Positions 8,560 through 22,110 are shown, numbered from the stretch's first letter. The stretch: 64,000 nucleotides of DNA from Agromyces sp. ISL-38 (GCF_018613935.1 NZ_JAGGPF010000001.1:310001-374000); one strand, 5' to 3'. Notes: generated by a model not told the origin, from the sequence alone. Numbers and translations are program-made.

Positions 8560-9189
8560 TCAGTCGACTGTCGCGCGAAACACGCGGGTGACCTCGGAGA
8601 CGAGCCCTTCGCCGAGTACCAGCACCTCTTCATCGTGGAGCCGGTACTTGCGGATGACTTTCTGGGCCGCGGTGATCTCCGCGTCAACGCCGGCGCCCTT
8701 CATGAGCACCAGTTCGCCGCCCGGACGAAGGAGGGGAGCGGTGACGGGGATCAGTGTGCGCAGCGCGCTGACCGCCCGAGCCGTCACTTGATCGAGCGCT
8801 CCGAAGAGCTTCGATTCCTCAGCCCGCGCGCGAAGCACGGTCACGTTCGTGAGCTGCAGCTCGGCTGCTTGGCGCTCGAGCCACGCAACGCGACGTTCCA
8901 TCGGCTCGATGAGTGTGAAGGACACATCGGGCCTCATGATCGCGAGCACCAGTCCGGGAAGGCCGGCGCCCGAGCCCACATCGCCAACACGACCGGGGCG
9001 AAGCAACGGCGCAACAAGTGCGCTGTTCAGGATGTGTCGTGTCCAGAGCCGGGGGAGTTCCAGCGGGCCGATCAGTCCGAGCTCCTCCCCGTGGCGGGCG
9101 AGCGCGTCCGTGAAAGCGCGGCCCGCCTCGAGGTGGTCGCCGAAAATTTCCTGCGCTGCCGTTGGCTCTGTCTCGAGTCCGTCGATCAT
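8560..9189 (-). CDS. rsmG: 16S rRNA m7G527 methyltransferase RsmG (GidB)
   Basis: A 209-residue SAM-dependent methyltransferase that methylates N7 of G527 in 16S rRNA. The SAM-binding motif GDVGSGAGLPGLVLAIMRPD is clear. RLWTRHILNSALVAPL and ALIPV-type segments match the family. I chose ATG 9189. A TTG at 9213, overlapping the khpB stop, would add eight residues that read through a parS site (ADVSRET). It is the last gene of the rpmH-rnpA-yidD-yidC-khpB-rsmG run. Confidence 0.93.
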   Translation of the reverse strand: MIDGLETEPTAAQEIFGDHLEAGRAFTDALARHGEELGLIGPLELPRLWTRHILNSALVAPLLRPGRVGDVGSGAGLPGLVLAIMRPDVSFTLIEPMERRVAWLERQAAELQLTNVTVLRARAEESKLFGALDQVTARAVSALRTLIPVTAPLLRPGGELVLMKGAGVDAEITAAQKVIRKYRLHDEEVLVLGEGLVSEVTRVFRATVD

Positions 9190-9205
9190 CGTTTCACGTG
9201 AAACG
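9190..9205. other. parS: parS site at the rsmG start
   Basis: CGTTTCACGTGAAACG is a perfect 16-bp palindrome, identical to the copy at 6061. It sits between the khpB stop and the rsmG ATG. If ParB binds here it could affect rsmG translation or transcription. Confidence 0.9.
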
Positions 9206-9703
9206 TCAGCCAACGCGAGTGATGACGGTATGACGCTCTGCGCCCTCGCCACGCGACTCGGAGTGGAACCCACGTTCGGCGACGAGGTCGTGCACGAGCT
9301 TGCGCTCGTAGGACGACATCGGAGGAAGCGACGCCTCAGCGGCTCCGCCCTCGATACGCTCGACTGCTCGAGCGACAAGGCTCGCCAGTTCACCCTTGCG
9401 GGTGTCACGCGAGCCGCCGATGTCGAGGATCAGCCGCGAGAAGACACCGGTCTTCGTCTGCACCGCGAGACGCGTCAGCTCCTGGAGCGCGCTGACGGTC
9501 TCGGGCTTCGAGAGCAGATTCAGGTTCGCCCCCTCACCGGCGTTCACCGAGAGGTAGGCGCGTCCGTTGCGCGCGTCGATGTCGATGTCGCCATCGAGGT
9601 CGGTGATGTCGAGGAGCTCCTCGATGTAGTCGGCTGCGATGTCGCCTTCTTCTTCGAGTTGGGCGATCGATCGGTCTTCGGTCTCGTGCTGCACGTCAGT
9701 CAT
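9206..9703 (-). CDS. khpB: RNA-binding protein KhpB/Jag (KH-R3H)
   Basis: A 165-residue Jag/EloR-type RNA-binding protein. After an acidic leader (residues 1-30) comes a KH domain (about 30-105, with DIDIDARNGRAYLSVNAG and GGSRDTRKGELASL), then an R3H domain (about 105-165) with LPPMSSYERKLVHDLVAE. The N-terminal Jag domain of Firmicutes is absent, as usual in Actinobacteria. The start is two bases from the yidC stop. Its partner KhpA is not in the window. Confidence 0.92.
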   Translation of the reverse strand: MTDVQHETEDRSIAQLEEEGDIAADYIEELLDITDLDGDIDIDARNGRAYLSVNAGEGANLNLLSKPETVSALQELTRLAVQTKTGVFSRLILDIGGSRDTRKGELASLVARAVERIEGGAAEASLPPMSSYERKLVHDLVAERGFHSESRGEGAERHTVITRVG

Positions 9704-9705
9704 GG

Positions 9706-10659
9706 TTACTTCCCGCTCTGCTTCTTGGCGCGCGCCTTGCCGATCGGCTGCTGGCGCTGGGCCTTCTTCGGTTCTTCGATGACCTGGACCACTCCCGGCT
9801 CGGGTTCGACGAGCTTGCCCTTCTTCGCGAGGCGCGCCTCACGTGCCTTCGCGGCCTCGCTGCCGGGAGTCGGCATGTTCCGGATCACGGTGAACTGCTG
9901 AGCCATGGTCCAGAAGTTCGAGACCAGCCAGTAGAACATGACGCCGAGCGGGAACGCGACACCAGAGAAGGCGAACACGAGGGGGAGCAGATACAACATG
10001 ATGCGCTGCTGGCGGAACATGGGGCTCGCCTTGGTCTCGGGCGACATGTTCTTCGAGACGATCTGGAGCTGCGTGATGAACTGCGACGCGGTCATCAGCA
10101 CGATCATGACGAGCGCGATCACCAGGACCTGCCATGGGCCGCCCTCGTTCCAAGCGTTGATGAAGGTCGCCTTCAGCGGCGCCCCGAGGAACTCGGAGTT
10201 CGCGAACGAGTTGGCGAGGTCCTGCGTGAAGACGCCGACGCCGGCCTTGTCATGCTGTGCGTCGTTCAGCACCGAGAACAGACCGAAGAAGATCGGCATC
10301 TGCAGGAGCAACGGCAGGCACGAAGACAGCGGGTTGGTGCCCGTGCGCTTGTAGAGCGCCATCGTCTCGCGCGACATCGCCTCGCGAGAGAACTGGTCCT
10401 TCTTCCCCTTGTACTTGTCCTGGATCTTCTTGAGCTGCGGCGCGACCTCGAGCATCCGGCGCTGGCTCTTGATCTGGCGGACGAAGATCGGGATGAGCGC
10501 GGCGCGAACCACGATCACGAGCCCCACGATCGAGAGCACCCACGTCAGACCGGCGTCGGGGTCGAGACCGAAGTACTCCCACATCGAGTGGAACGCGACG
10601 AGGATCAGCTCGATGACCCATTTGATGGGCCAGAGGACCAGGCTGAGGAAATCAGGCAT
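9706..10659 (-). CDS. yidC: Membrane protein insertase YidC
   Basis: A 317-residue YidC/Oxa1 insertase that places proteins in the cytoplasmic membrane with or without SecYEG. The N-terminal helix (FLSLVLWPIKWVIELILVAF) is followed by TWVLSIVGLVIVVRAALIPIFVRQIKSQRRM, with the conserved groove arginine, then three further membrane segments. The basic tail (KAQRQQPIGKARAKKQSGK) fits ribosome contact. The ATG at 10659 was chosen because the frame upstream is not YidC-like and overlaps yidD. Confidence 0.95.
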   Translation of the reverse strand: MPDFLSLVLWPIKWVIELILVAFHSMWEYFGLDPDAGLTWVLSIVGLVIVVRAALIPIFVRQIKSQRRMLEVAPQLKKIQDKYKGKKDQFSREAMSRETMALYKRTGTNPLSSCLPLLLQMPIFFGLFSVLNDAQHDKAGVGVFTQDLANSFANSEFLGAPLKATFINAWNEGGPWQVLVIALVMIVLMTASQFITQLQIVSKNMSPETKASPMFRQQRIMLYLLPLVFAFSGVAFPLGVMFYWLVSNFWTMAQQFTVIRNMPTPGSEAAKAREARLAKKGKLVEPEPGVVQVIEEPKKAQRQQPIGKARAKKQSGK

Positions 10660-10667
10660 TGGGTGGA

Positions 10668-11102
10668 TCAGTCCTTCCGGGACACGGTGGGGGAGGAGAA
10701 CGTGAGCGGGTGCGAGTCCGCCGCGTCGTGCGAGTGCAAGTGCAAGTTCGAGTGCGACTGCGACGCGTACAGTGCAGCGCCTGCGGCATCCGCGCCACTG
10801 CCGAAGCCGGCGGGAACGACCCACCCGAACTTCGTGATGCGGTAGCGACCGTGCCTGGCCGGTCGCACGTCGTCGATGCCGCCCGACGACCACGGATTGC
10901 AGCGGACGATGCGCCAGAGCGCGAGCACCGAGCCGATCAGGAGTCCTCGTTGCTGCACCGAGCCGAGCCCGTAGGCAGAACATGAAGGGTAGTAGCGGCA
11001 GACGTCGCCGTAGAGCGGCGAGATGACCGCCCGGTAGACCCGGAGGAGGAGAACCCCGATGTTGCGGGGAATCAGCACCAAGAAGAGCGCCACGTCACGC
11101 AC
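10668..11102 (-). CDS. yidD: Membrane protein insertion efficiency factor YidD, His-rich tail
   Basis: A 144-residue YidD homologue with the hallmark YRAVISPLYGDVCRYYPSCSAYGL and RCNPWSSGGIDDV motifs. YidD is a membrane-associated helper of YidC. Family members are about 70-110 residues. This one has an extra ~40-residue tail containing SHSNLHLHSHDAADSHP, unusually rich in histidine and serine. The GTG at 11102 (VRDVALFLVLIPRN) overlaps the rnpA stop; GTG 11093 is an alternative. Confidence 0.88.
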   Translation of the reverse strand: MRDVALFLVLIPRNIGVLLLRVYRAVISPLYGDVCRYYPSCSAYGLGSVQQRGLLIGSVLALWRIVRCNPWSSGGIDDVRPARHGRYRITKFGWVVPAGFGSGADAAGAALYASQSHSNLHLHSHDAADSHPLTFSSPTVSRKD

Positions 11103-11583
11103 GATGACGACCCTTCGATTCGACGACGCCGACCGAGACGCTGTCGTTGGACCCCGCGGAGTGCGCAGCGCCTGCGGCCGCGGCTGCGGCCGCCGTTGGA
11201 GCCAAGACGTCGGTCGGAACCCCTCGCACGCCGGCGTCACGTCGCGGGCGAATGCCGCGAGCCGCGATGGCTGCCACCACATCGGCCTGCAACGTCTGCC
11301 AGTCGGCGTCGGCGGCAGACGGCAGGGCGCGCACGACGACGTCGAGGCCTGTGGTGCCGTTGGCGACCGCGTCGGCGCAGGCGGCCTTGAGTCGCCGGCG
11401 CACGAGGTTACGGCGCACTGCAGTGCCGACCTTCTTCGAAACGATGAAGCCGAAGCGTGCGTCGGTGCCCGACTCCCGTGAGCGGACGTAGCTCACAGTG
11501 TGGGCACCGGCGACCTTCGCACCTCGGCGCACGATGACTCGATAGTCGTCGGCGCTCGTGATGCGGTTGGCTTTGGCGAGCAC
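11095..11583 (-). CDS. rnpA: Ribonuclease P protein component
   Basis: A 162-residue RnpA, the protein subunit of RNase P that matures tRNA 5' ends. The signature RFGFIVSKKVGTAVRRNLVRRRLKAA is intact. The GTG at 11583 (VLAKANRITSADDYR) is eight bases from the rpmH stop. The usual length is 110-125 residues; the C-terminal ~45 residues are an Ala/Gly-rich extension with no recognisable domain that runs into the yidD start. Confidence 0.94.
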   Translation of the reverse strand: MLAKANRITSADDYRVIVRRGAKVAGAHTVSYVRSRESGTDARFGFIVSKKVGTAVRRNLVRRRLKAACADAVANGTTGLDVVVRALPSAADADWQTLQADVVAAIAARGIRPRRDAGVRGVPTDVLAPTAAAAAAAGAAHSAGSNDSVSVGVVESKGRHRA

Positions 11584-11590
11584 CGAGTGG

Positions 11591-11728
11591 CTATGCGGAG
11601 AGTTCGGTGCGGCCCTTACGACGGCGAGCACCGAGGATCGCACGGCCCGCACGGGTGCGCATGCGAAGACGGAAGCCGTGCACCTTGGCGCGACGACGGT
11701 TGTTCGGCTGGAACGTACGCTTGCTCAT
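11591..11728 (-). CDS. rpmH: 50S ribosomal protein L34
   Basis: A 45-residue basic protein [19 protein letters not shown]...[12 protein letters not shown], which is L34 at its normal size. GGAGAAGAAGA just upstream of the ATG serves as ribosome site. It is divergent from dnaA, the conserved arrangement at bacterial origins, and heads the run down to rsmG. Confidence 0.97.
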   Translation of the reverse strand: MSKRTFQPNNRRRAKVHGFRLRMRTRAGRAILGARRRKGRTELSA

Positions 11729-12141
11729 TCTTCTTCTCCGGCTGTCGGATCTCCTCGCCGCACAGTGAATACAGCGCGGCGTCGGGAAAACTGGGTGCCC
11801 GATAAGGGCAGGGGTCAACTGATTAAAACTACGGCCTCGCGGCCCCGCGGTCAAACCGGACCCAGCTCAAAAGAGACATTATCGTCCGATCCTCAGGATC
11901 GGCTGAGGACCGACACGCCCGCGTCGTCGAATCCCTCGACGGGCATTTGTCGCGGGGGCCGTCATTGGATAGCGTTTGAGACCAGTTATCCCCAGCTTCG
12001 TGCGCGGAATCTCGGGCGACTCCCGATATCTGCCCACAGGAGGTGGATAACGTTGTGAATACTTCGCCTCGCGCCGCTTGCTCCGTCGATCGGGGGATCG
12101 ATGAGCGGCAGACGATGGCACCGGATTGATTGCGGGGAACG
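11729..12141. promoter_or_regulatory. Divergent rpmH/dnaA control region
   Basis: 413 bp between divergent rpmH and dnaA with no gene. Two DnaA-box-like nonamers, TTATCCCCA (11986-11994) and GGTGGATAA (12042-12050), each one base from consensus, lie upstream of dnaA and would allow autoregulation by DnaA. A TTGACC element on the minus strand (11813-11818) resembles a -35 box for rpmH, but no matching -10 is obvious. Confidence 0.6.
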
Positions 12142-13563
12142 ATGACAGAGCAGCCCATTTCAGATACTTGGGCCACGATCCTCGATCGACTGTCAAACGA
12201 CGACGCGATCACTCCGATGTTGCAGGGATTCCTCAACCTCGTCGAGCCGAAGGGCATCGCCGCCGGCACCTTCTATCTCGAGGTGCCGAACGACTTCACC
12301 GCGAGCATGCTCAACCAGCGGATGCGGGTCTCCCTCCTCTCCGCGATGAGCGTTGTCGAGGCACCGTCGGCTGTCACGTCGTTCTACGTCGTCGTGAACC
12401 CCGAACTCGAGGAGTCACGCGCCGCCGAGCCGCAGGCGATGCTCGCCGACGACCTGACCGATCCGGTCGAGATGCCTGCTTCACCCCAGTCGGTCTTCGA
12501 GCACTCCGGTCCCGACCGACCGCGCGACTCACGGCTCAATCCGAAGTACGCGTTCGAGAGCTTCGTCATCGGCCAGTCCAATCGCTTCGCGCACGCCGCA
12601 GCGGTCGCGGTCGCCGAGGCGCCGGCCAAGGCCTACAACCCGTTGTTCATCTACGGCGACTCCGGACTCGGCAAGACCCATCTCCTGCATGCCATCGGCC
12701 ACTACGCGATGAGCCTCTACCCGGGCATCCGCGTGCGATACGTGAGCTCTGAGGAATTCACGAACGACTTCATCAACTCGATCGCCAACAACCGCGGCTC
12801 GCTCTTCCAGCAGCGCTACCGCAACATCGACATCCTGCTGATCGACGACATCCAGTTCCTGCAAGGCAAGGCCGAGACGCAAGAGGCGTTCTTCCACACC
12901 TTCAACACGCTGCACGACCACAACAAGCAGGTCGTGATCACGAGCGACGTTCCGCCGAAGCACCTCACCGGCTTCGAGGACCGCATGCGCAGTCGCTTCG
13001 AGTGGGGTCTCATCACCGACGTCCAGGCGCCCGACCTCGAGACGCGCATCGCGATCCTGCGAAAGAAGGCGCAGTCCGAGCGACTCCAGGTGCCCGACGA
13101 GATTCTCGAGTACATGGCCTCGAAGGTCTCGAGCAACATCCGCGAACTCGAGGGCACCCTCATCAGGGTCACAGCGTTCGCGAGCCTCAACCGCACGCCC
13201 GTCGATATGCCGCTCGTGCAGACCGTGCTGAAAGACCTCATCACCGACGACACCGACAACATCGTCGCGCCGGTCGACATCATCACCGCCACCGCCGACT
13301 ACTTCAAGCTCACGGTCGACGACCTCTACGGTTCGAGTCGTTCGCAGGCCGTCGCCACGGCACGCCAGATCGCGATGTACCTGTGCCGTGAACTCACGAG
13401 CCTGTCGCTGCCGAAGATCGGCCAGCTGTTCGGCAATCGCGATCACACCACGGTCATGTATGCGAACAAGAAGATCTCGGAGCTCATGAAGGAGCGCCGC
13501 TCCATCTACAACCAGGTCACCGAACTCACGGCGCGCATCAAGCAGGTCAGCCGCTACCGCTAG
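12142..13563 (+). CDS. dnaA: Chromosomal replication initiator DnaA
   Basis: A 473-residue DnaA that binds DnaA boxes and melts oriC. The N-terminal DnaB/DiaA-interacting domain is about residues 1-90, followed by a short linker. The AAA+ domain has Walker A GDSGLGKT (172-179) and Walker B LLIDDIQFLQGK. The C-terminal helix-turn-helix carries the GNRDHTTVMYANKKI signature. ATG 12142 (MTEQPISDTW) is preferred over an upstream TTG at 12130, as homologues start there. Confidence 0.98.
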   Translation: MTEQPISDTWATILDRLSNDDAITPMLQGFLNLVEPKGIAAGTFYLEVPNDFTASMLNQRMRVSLLSAMSVVEAPSAVTSFYVVVNPELEESRAAEPQAMLADDLTDPVEMPASPQSVFEHSGPDRPRDSRLNPKYAFESFVIGQSNRFAHAAAVAVAEAPAKAYNPLFIYGDSGLGKTHLLHAIGHYAMSLYPGIRVRYVSSEEFTNDFINSIANNRGSLFQQRYRNIDILLIDDIQFLQGKAETQEAFFHTFNTLHDHNKQVVITSDVPPKHLTGFEDRMRSRFEWGLITDVQAPDLETRIAILRKKAQSERLQVPDEILEYMASKVSSNIRELEGTLIRVTAFASLNRTPVDMPLVQTVLKDLITDDTDNIVAPVDIITATADYFKLTVDDLYGSSRSQAVATARQIAMYLCRELTSLSLPKIGQLFGNRDHTTVMYANKKISELMKERRSIYNQVTELTARIKQVSRYR

Positions 13564-13999
13564 TCACGCGCCCGGCACACGACCTCCTTCAGCGCGCCTC
13601 GGGCGCCATCTGGAGGCCGTTCGGGGCGATTCCCACAGCTGTGGAGAACTTGTGGAATGTTAACGAGCAACCTGGCCAGAGCTGTTGAGACGGATGCCTC
13701 GCCTGTGCACAACTCGGCATGAGCCACGCCGCCCTCCTGCGGCATCCGTCGATGAACCCACACACTGTGCACAGATCGGATGGCGCCCGATCGGCGTCGT
13801 TCTGCGGATCGCATGACACCATCCACAGTTTCCACAGCGGTTAACACTGTTAAGAGATAGAGGTTTAACGGGGGAGCCAAGAACCTCCACATCGGAGCTC
13901 GGGCGAGCAGGCGCGATTCGGGGTCGAGAATGGCCGTCGGTGGGTGAGGCTCTGCGGATAGCATGGGGACCACCAAGCGACAACCACGACGGGAGAACC
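13564..13999. other. oriC: Putative origin of replication oriC
   Basis: The 436-bp dnaA-dnaN spacer is the usual actinobacterial oriC location. DnaA-box-like sequences include TGTGCACAA (13704-13712), TGTGCACAG (13766-13774), CCATCCACA (13819-13827) and GTTTCCACA (13828-13836), the last two adjacent. Further TCCCACAG/TGTGGAGAA/TGTGGAATG motifs are near 13630-13660. A locally AT-richer stretch around 13838-13870 (GGTTAACACTGTTAAGAG) may be the unwinding element. None of the boxes is a perfect TTATCCACA. Confidence 0.8.
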
Positions 14000-15148
14000 G
14001 TGAAGTTCCAGGTCAATCGCGACGTCTTCAGTGAGGCCGTTTCCTTCGCCGTCAAGCTGCTACCGCAGCGCACGACGCTGCCGATCCTCTCCGGAGTGCT
14101 CATCGAGGCGAATGCCGGCGGACTCGTGCTCTCTTCCTTCGACTACGAGGTCTCCTCGCAGACCGAGATCCAGGCCGACGTGGAGGAGACCGGCACGGTG
14201 CTCGTCTCCGGTCGGCTCCTTGCCGAGATCGCCGGCCGCCTTCCGAATGCTCCCGTGCGCATCGCGACCGAGGAGAGCCGAATCACGGTGTCGTGCGGCT
14301 CCGCCACCTTCACGCTGCTCTCGATGCCGGTCGAGGAATATCCGAGCATTCCCGAGATCGGAGCCGAGTCGGGTGTCGTGCCCGCTGAGGAATTCGCAGC
14401 TGCCGTCGCCCAGGTCGCCGTCGCCGCTTCCCGCGACGACGTCACCCCCGTTATCACCGGTGTGCAGCTCGAAGTTCGCGAGAACAGCCTGAGCCTCGTC
14501 GCCACCGACCGCTACCGCGTCGCCGTGCGAGAGATCGACTGGGACGGCGGCAGCGTCGCCAGTGAAGAGACCATCACGGCGCTCGTGCCCGCTCGCACCC
14601 TGCAGGAGGTCGGCAAGACCTTCGGGCACTCCGGCACGATCTCGGTCGCGATCACGAGCCGCGACGATCGCGAGCTCATCGCGTTCAGCGCCGACAAGAA
14701 GACCGTCACGTCGCTGCTCATCAAGGGCAACTTCCCCCCTGTGCGCCGGCTCTTCCCCGAGACGGTCGACAATTACGCGGTCATGAACACCGCCGAGCTC
14801 ATCGAGGCCACCCGTCGTGTGGCTCTCGTGCTCGAGCGTGAGGCCGCACTGCGCTACAGCTTCAGCGCCGACGGCCTCACCCTCGAGGCGATCGGCAGCG
14901 AGCAGGCCCAGGCGTCCGAGACGATCGACGCGATCCTCACGGGTGACGACACGATCGTCTCGCTGAAGCCCCAGTTCCTGCTCGATGGGCTCGGCGCGGT
15001 GCACTCCGAGTTCGTGCGCATCTCGTTCACGAAGACCGAGAACCCGAACAAGCCCGGCCCCGTGCTCATCACGAGCCAGTCCTCGCGCGAGCAGGCCGGC
15101 CCCGACACCTACCGCTACCTCCTTCAGCCCAACCTCCTGCTGCGCTGA
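14000..15148 (+). CDS. dnaN: DNA polymerase III beta sliding clamp
   Basis: A 382-residue sliding clamp that tethers DNA polymerase III to DNA. It begins VKFQVNRDVFSEAVSFAVKLLPQRTTLPILSG and has three clamp repeats. The GTG at 14000 follows a GGGAGAACC ribosome site; the frame is open 20 codons further upstream but runs into the oriC spacer. Length is normal. Confidence 0.97.
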   Translation: MKFQVNRDVFSEAVSFAVKLLPQRTTLPILSGVLIEANAGGLVLSSFDYEVSSQTEIQADVEETGTVLVSGRLLAEIAGRLPNAPVRIATEESRITVSCGSATFTLLSMPVEEYPSIPEIGAESGVVPAEEFAAAVAQVAVAASRDDVTPVITGVQLEVRENSLSLVATDRYRVAVREIDWDGGSVASEETITALVPARTLQEVGKTFGHSGTISVAITSRDDRELIAFSADKKTVTSLLIKGNFPPVRRLFPETVDNYAVMNTAELIEATRRVALVLEREAALRYSFSADGLTLEAIGSEQAQASETIDAILTGDDTIVSLKPQFLLDGLGAVHSEFVRISFTKTENPNKPGPVLITSQSSREQAGPDTYRYLLQPNLLLR

Positions 15149-15252
15149 CGCCCGGTGCCGTCGGCGGCTGGCGGTAGCGTGGTGAAGCGCGATCCGGTGC
15201 GCCAGGGGGCATCCGGATGCCACGGATGCCGCGTCGTCGAAGGGAGCCCAGC

Positions 15253-16452
15253 GTGCACGTCGCTCGCCTCTCCCTCACCGACTACCGCAACTACGAGCGG
15301 GCCGAGCTCGAGCTCGGCCCCGGAGCCACGGTGTTCGTCGGCCGCAACGGCCAGGGCAAGACCAATCTCGTCGAGGCGATCGGCTACCTCTCGACCCTCA
15401 GCTCCCACCGGGTCTCGGGCGACCAGGCACTGATCCGCGCCGGAGCCGACGCCGCGATCGTGCGGGCGCTGCTCAGCCACGGCGATCGCGAGTTGCTCGT
15501 CGAGCTGCAGCTGAACCGTCAGGGCGCGAACCGCGCGCAGCTCAACCGATCGCCGGTGAAGACGCGAGAACTGCCGCGCTACGCGCACAGCGTGCTCTTC
15601 GCTCCCGAAGACCTCGCGATCGTGCGCGGCGAGCCCTCGGTGCGCCGACGAATGCTCGACGAGCTGCTCGTGCAGCGCACGCCGCGACTCTCCGGCGTGA
15701 TGGCCGACTACGAGCGCGTGCTCAAGCAGCGCAACTCCCTCTTGAAGAGCGCGCGTGCCCGCGGCCTGTCGGCCGAGAAGCTGCCGACCCTCGACATCTG
15801 GGACGAACGGCTCGTCGAGCTCGGCTCCGAACTCATCGACCAGCGTCTCGCGCTCGTCGCCGAGCTCGCCGATCCGCTCGCTGCGGCCTACCGTTCCATC
15901 GTCGACGCCGACCACGCCCCAGCGCTGCGCCCGCTCCTCTCGATCGACGGCGCCGATCCCGATGACCAGCGCGGTGAAGCGGATGCCGCGGCGGCAACTG
16001 GCGCGCGCGGTGACACGCGCACCCGATTCGTCGAGGCCCTCCGCGGCCTCCGGCCCAAGGAGCTCGAACGAGGCGTCACGCTCGCCGGACCGCACCGCGA
16101 CGACGTGGTGCTGCTGCTCAACGGCCTGCCCGCGAAGGGCTACGCGAGCCACGGCGAGTCATGGTCGTTCGCGCTCGCGCTGCGCCTGGCATCCGCTGAG
16201 CTGCTTCGCCGCGACTCGACGACGGGTGATCCCGTGCTCGTGCTCGACGATGTCTTCGCCGAACTCGACCGGCTTCGCCGGGAGCGGCTCGCTCGTGCGA
16301 TCGCGGGGTTCGAGCAAGTGCTCGTGACCGCCGCGGTGCTCGAAGACGTGCCGGTGCCCCTCACGGCGCGTATCGTGCACATCGACGCCGGAACGATCGT
16401 CGAGACCGACGCTCCCGAATCGGGCACGGCGGTGGAGGTGGGCCATGAGTGA
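15253..16452 (+). CDS. recF: Recombination mediator RecF
   Basis: A 399-residue SMC-like ATPase that helps load RecA on gapped DNA. It shows the RecF start HVARLSLTDYRNYERAELELGPGATVFVGRNGQGKTNLVEAIGYLS (Walker A at about residues 30-40) and the C-terminal Walker B VLVLDDVFAELDRLRRERL. The GTG at 15253 sits behind AAGGGAGCC. Its stop overlaps the next gene by eight bases. Confidence 0.96.
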   Translation: MHVARLSLTDYRNYERAELELGPGATVFVGRNGQGKTNLVEAIGYLSTLSSHRVSGDQALIRAGADAAIVRALLSHGDRELLVELQLNRQGANRAQLNRSPVKTRELPRYAHSVLFAPEDLAIVRGEPSVRRRMLDELLVQRTPRLSGVMADYERVLKQRNSLLKSARARGLSAEKLPTLDIWDERLVELGSELIDQRLALVAELADPLAAAYRSIVDADHAPALRPLLSIDGADPDDQRGEADAAAATGARGDTRTRFVEALRGLRPKELERGVTLAGPHRDDVVLLLNGLPAKGYASHGESWSFALALRLASAELLRRDSTTGDPVLVLDDVFAELDRLRRERLARAIAGFEQVLVTAAVLEDVPVPLTARIVHIDAGTIVETDAPESGTAVEVGHE

Positions 16453-16924
16453 GGCGTCTCGCGTGTACCAGCACTTCCGCGAGGTCTTCGGCGGTGAGTC
16501 GCGGCCACGGTCGGCGCGGGCCCGCAACCGCGCGAAGGAGATCTCGGGCGGCGAGCCGTTCACCCCCGGCCGCGACCCGAAGCCGCTCGGTGACGCGATC
16601 GCCGGTCTCACGAACCAGCTCGGCTGGAGCGGGCCGCTGTCGCAACACGAGGTGCTCGCGTCGTGGGCCGAGATCGCCGGCGAGGAGACCGCGAAGCACT
16701 CCGAGCCGATCGCGATCGAGGGCGGCGTGCTGCAGGTGCGCTGCGAGTCCACCGCGTGGGCCACGCAATTGCGTCTGATGCGCACGCAACTGGTCACCGA
16801 GATCGTCGCGCGGTTCCCCGGCGCGGGGGTCGAGACGATCCGCTTCCAAGGGCCCGACGCCCCCACCTGGAAAAGGGGTCCCAGATCGGTTCCAGGGCGT
16901 GGCCCACGCGATACCTACGGCTGA
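16445..16924 (+). CDS. dciA: DciA-like DUF721 protein
   Basis: A 159-residue protein with a DUF721/DciA core (about residues 50-135: SQHEVLASWAEIAGEETAKHSEPIAIEGGVLQVRCESTAWATQL). DciA is the ancestral loader or partner of replicative helicase DnaB in bacteria without DnaC, and this position between recF and gyrB is typical. The N-terminus is basic and probably flexible. It overlaps recF by eight bases, so translation is coupled. Confidence 0.9.
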   Translation: MSEASRVYQHFREVFGGESRPRSARARNRAKEISGGEPFTPGRDPKPLGDAIAGLTNQLGWSGPLSQHEVLASWAEIAGEETAKHSEPIAIEGGVLQVRCESTAWATQLRLMRTQLVTEIVARFPGAGVETIRFQGPDAPTWKRGPRSVPGRGPRDTYG

Positions 16925-21659
<4,735 letters not shown>

Positions 21660-21665
21660 TCGTCT

Positions 21666-22070
21666 ATGAGTAGCGTCGCCGACAAGCTGGCCCGCAAGTC
21701 GAACCGAAAGACCCCTGCCAAGCAGGTGCGCCTCCGGCTCGTCTACATCGACTTCTGGTCGGCGGTGAAGCTCTCGTTCCTCGTTGCGGTCTGCCTCGCG
21801 GTGGTCAGCATCGTTGCGACGTTCCTTATTCATACGGTGCTGAGCTCGACCGGAATCTTCGAGCAGGTCAACTCGCTCGTGCAAGACGTCGCGGGTTCCA
21901 GCGGAGACCTCACGGCGGTGCTCTCGCTCGGTAACGTGATGGGCTTCGCCATCGTCGCCTCGCTGCTCAACCTCGTGGTGATCACCGCGCTCGGAGCGAT
22001 TCTCGCTGTGCTCTACAACCTGAGCGTCAAGATCACGGGCGGCATCCTCGTCGGGTTCACGAACAACTGA
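21666..22070 (+). CDS. DUF3566 membrane protein
   Basis: A 134-residue protein with two hydrophobic helices (about 31-57 and 95-118) and a DUF3566 core (VRLRLVYIDFWSAVKLSFLVAVC). DUF3566 genes sit directly after gyrA in most Actinobacteria, as here, six bases after the gyrA stop. The function is unknown; it is predicted to be in the cytoplasmic membrane. Confidence 0.9.
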   Translation: MSSVADKLARKSNRKTPAKQVRLRLVYIDFWSAVKLSFLVAVCLAVVSIVATFLIHTVLSSTGIFEQVNSLVQDVAGSSGDLTAVLSLGNVMGFAIVASLLNLVVITALGAILAVLYNLSVKITGGILVGFTNN

Positions 22071-22110
22071 CGAGGAGCGGCGTGGATTCGGAGAATCCCG
22101 CCAGGTCGGG

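Noticed and set aside
8581..8600. GCGCGAAACACGCG near the rsmG end as another parS
   Set aside because: It lacks the CACGTG core and the TTTCAC half-site.
12130..12141. TTG upstream start for dnaA
   Set aside because: Adds only MRGT before the family-typical MTEQ start; no better ribosome site.
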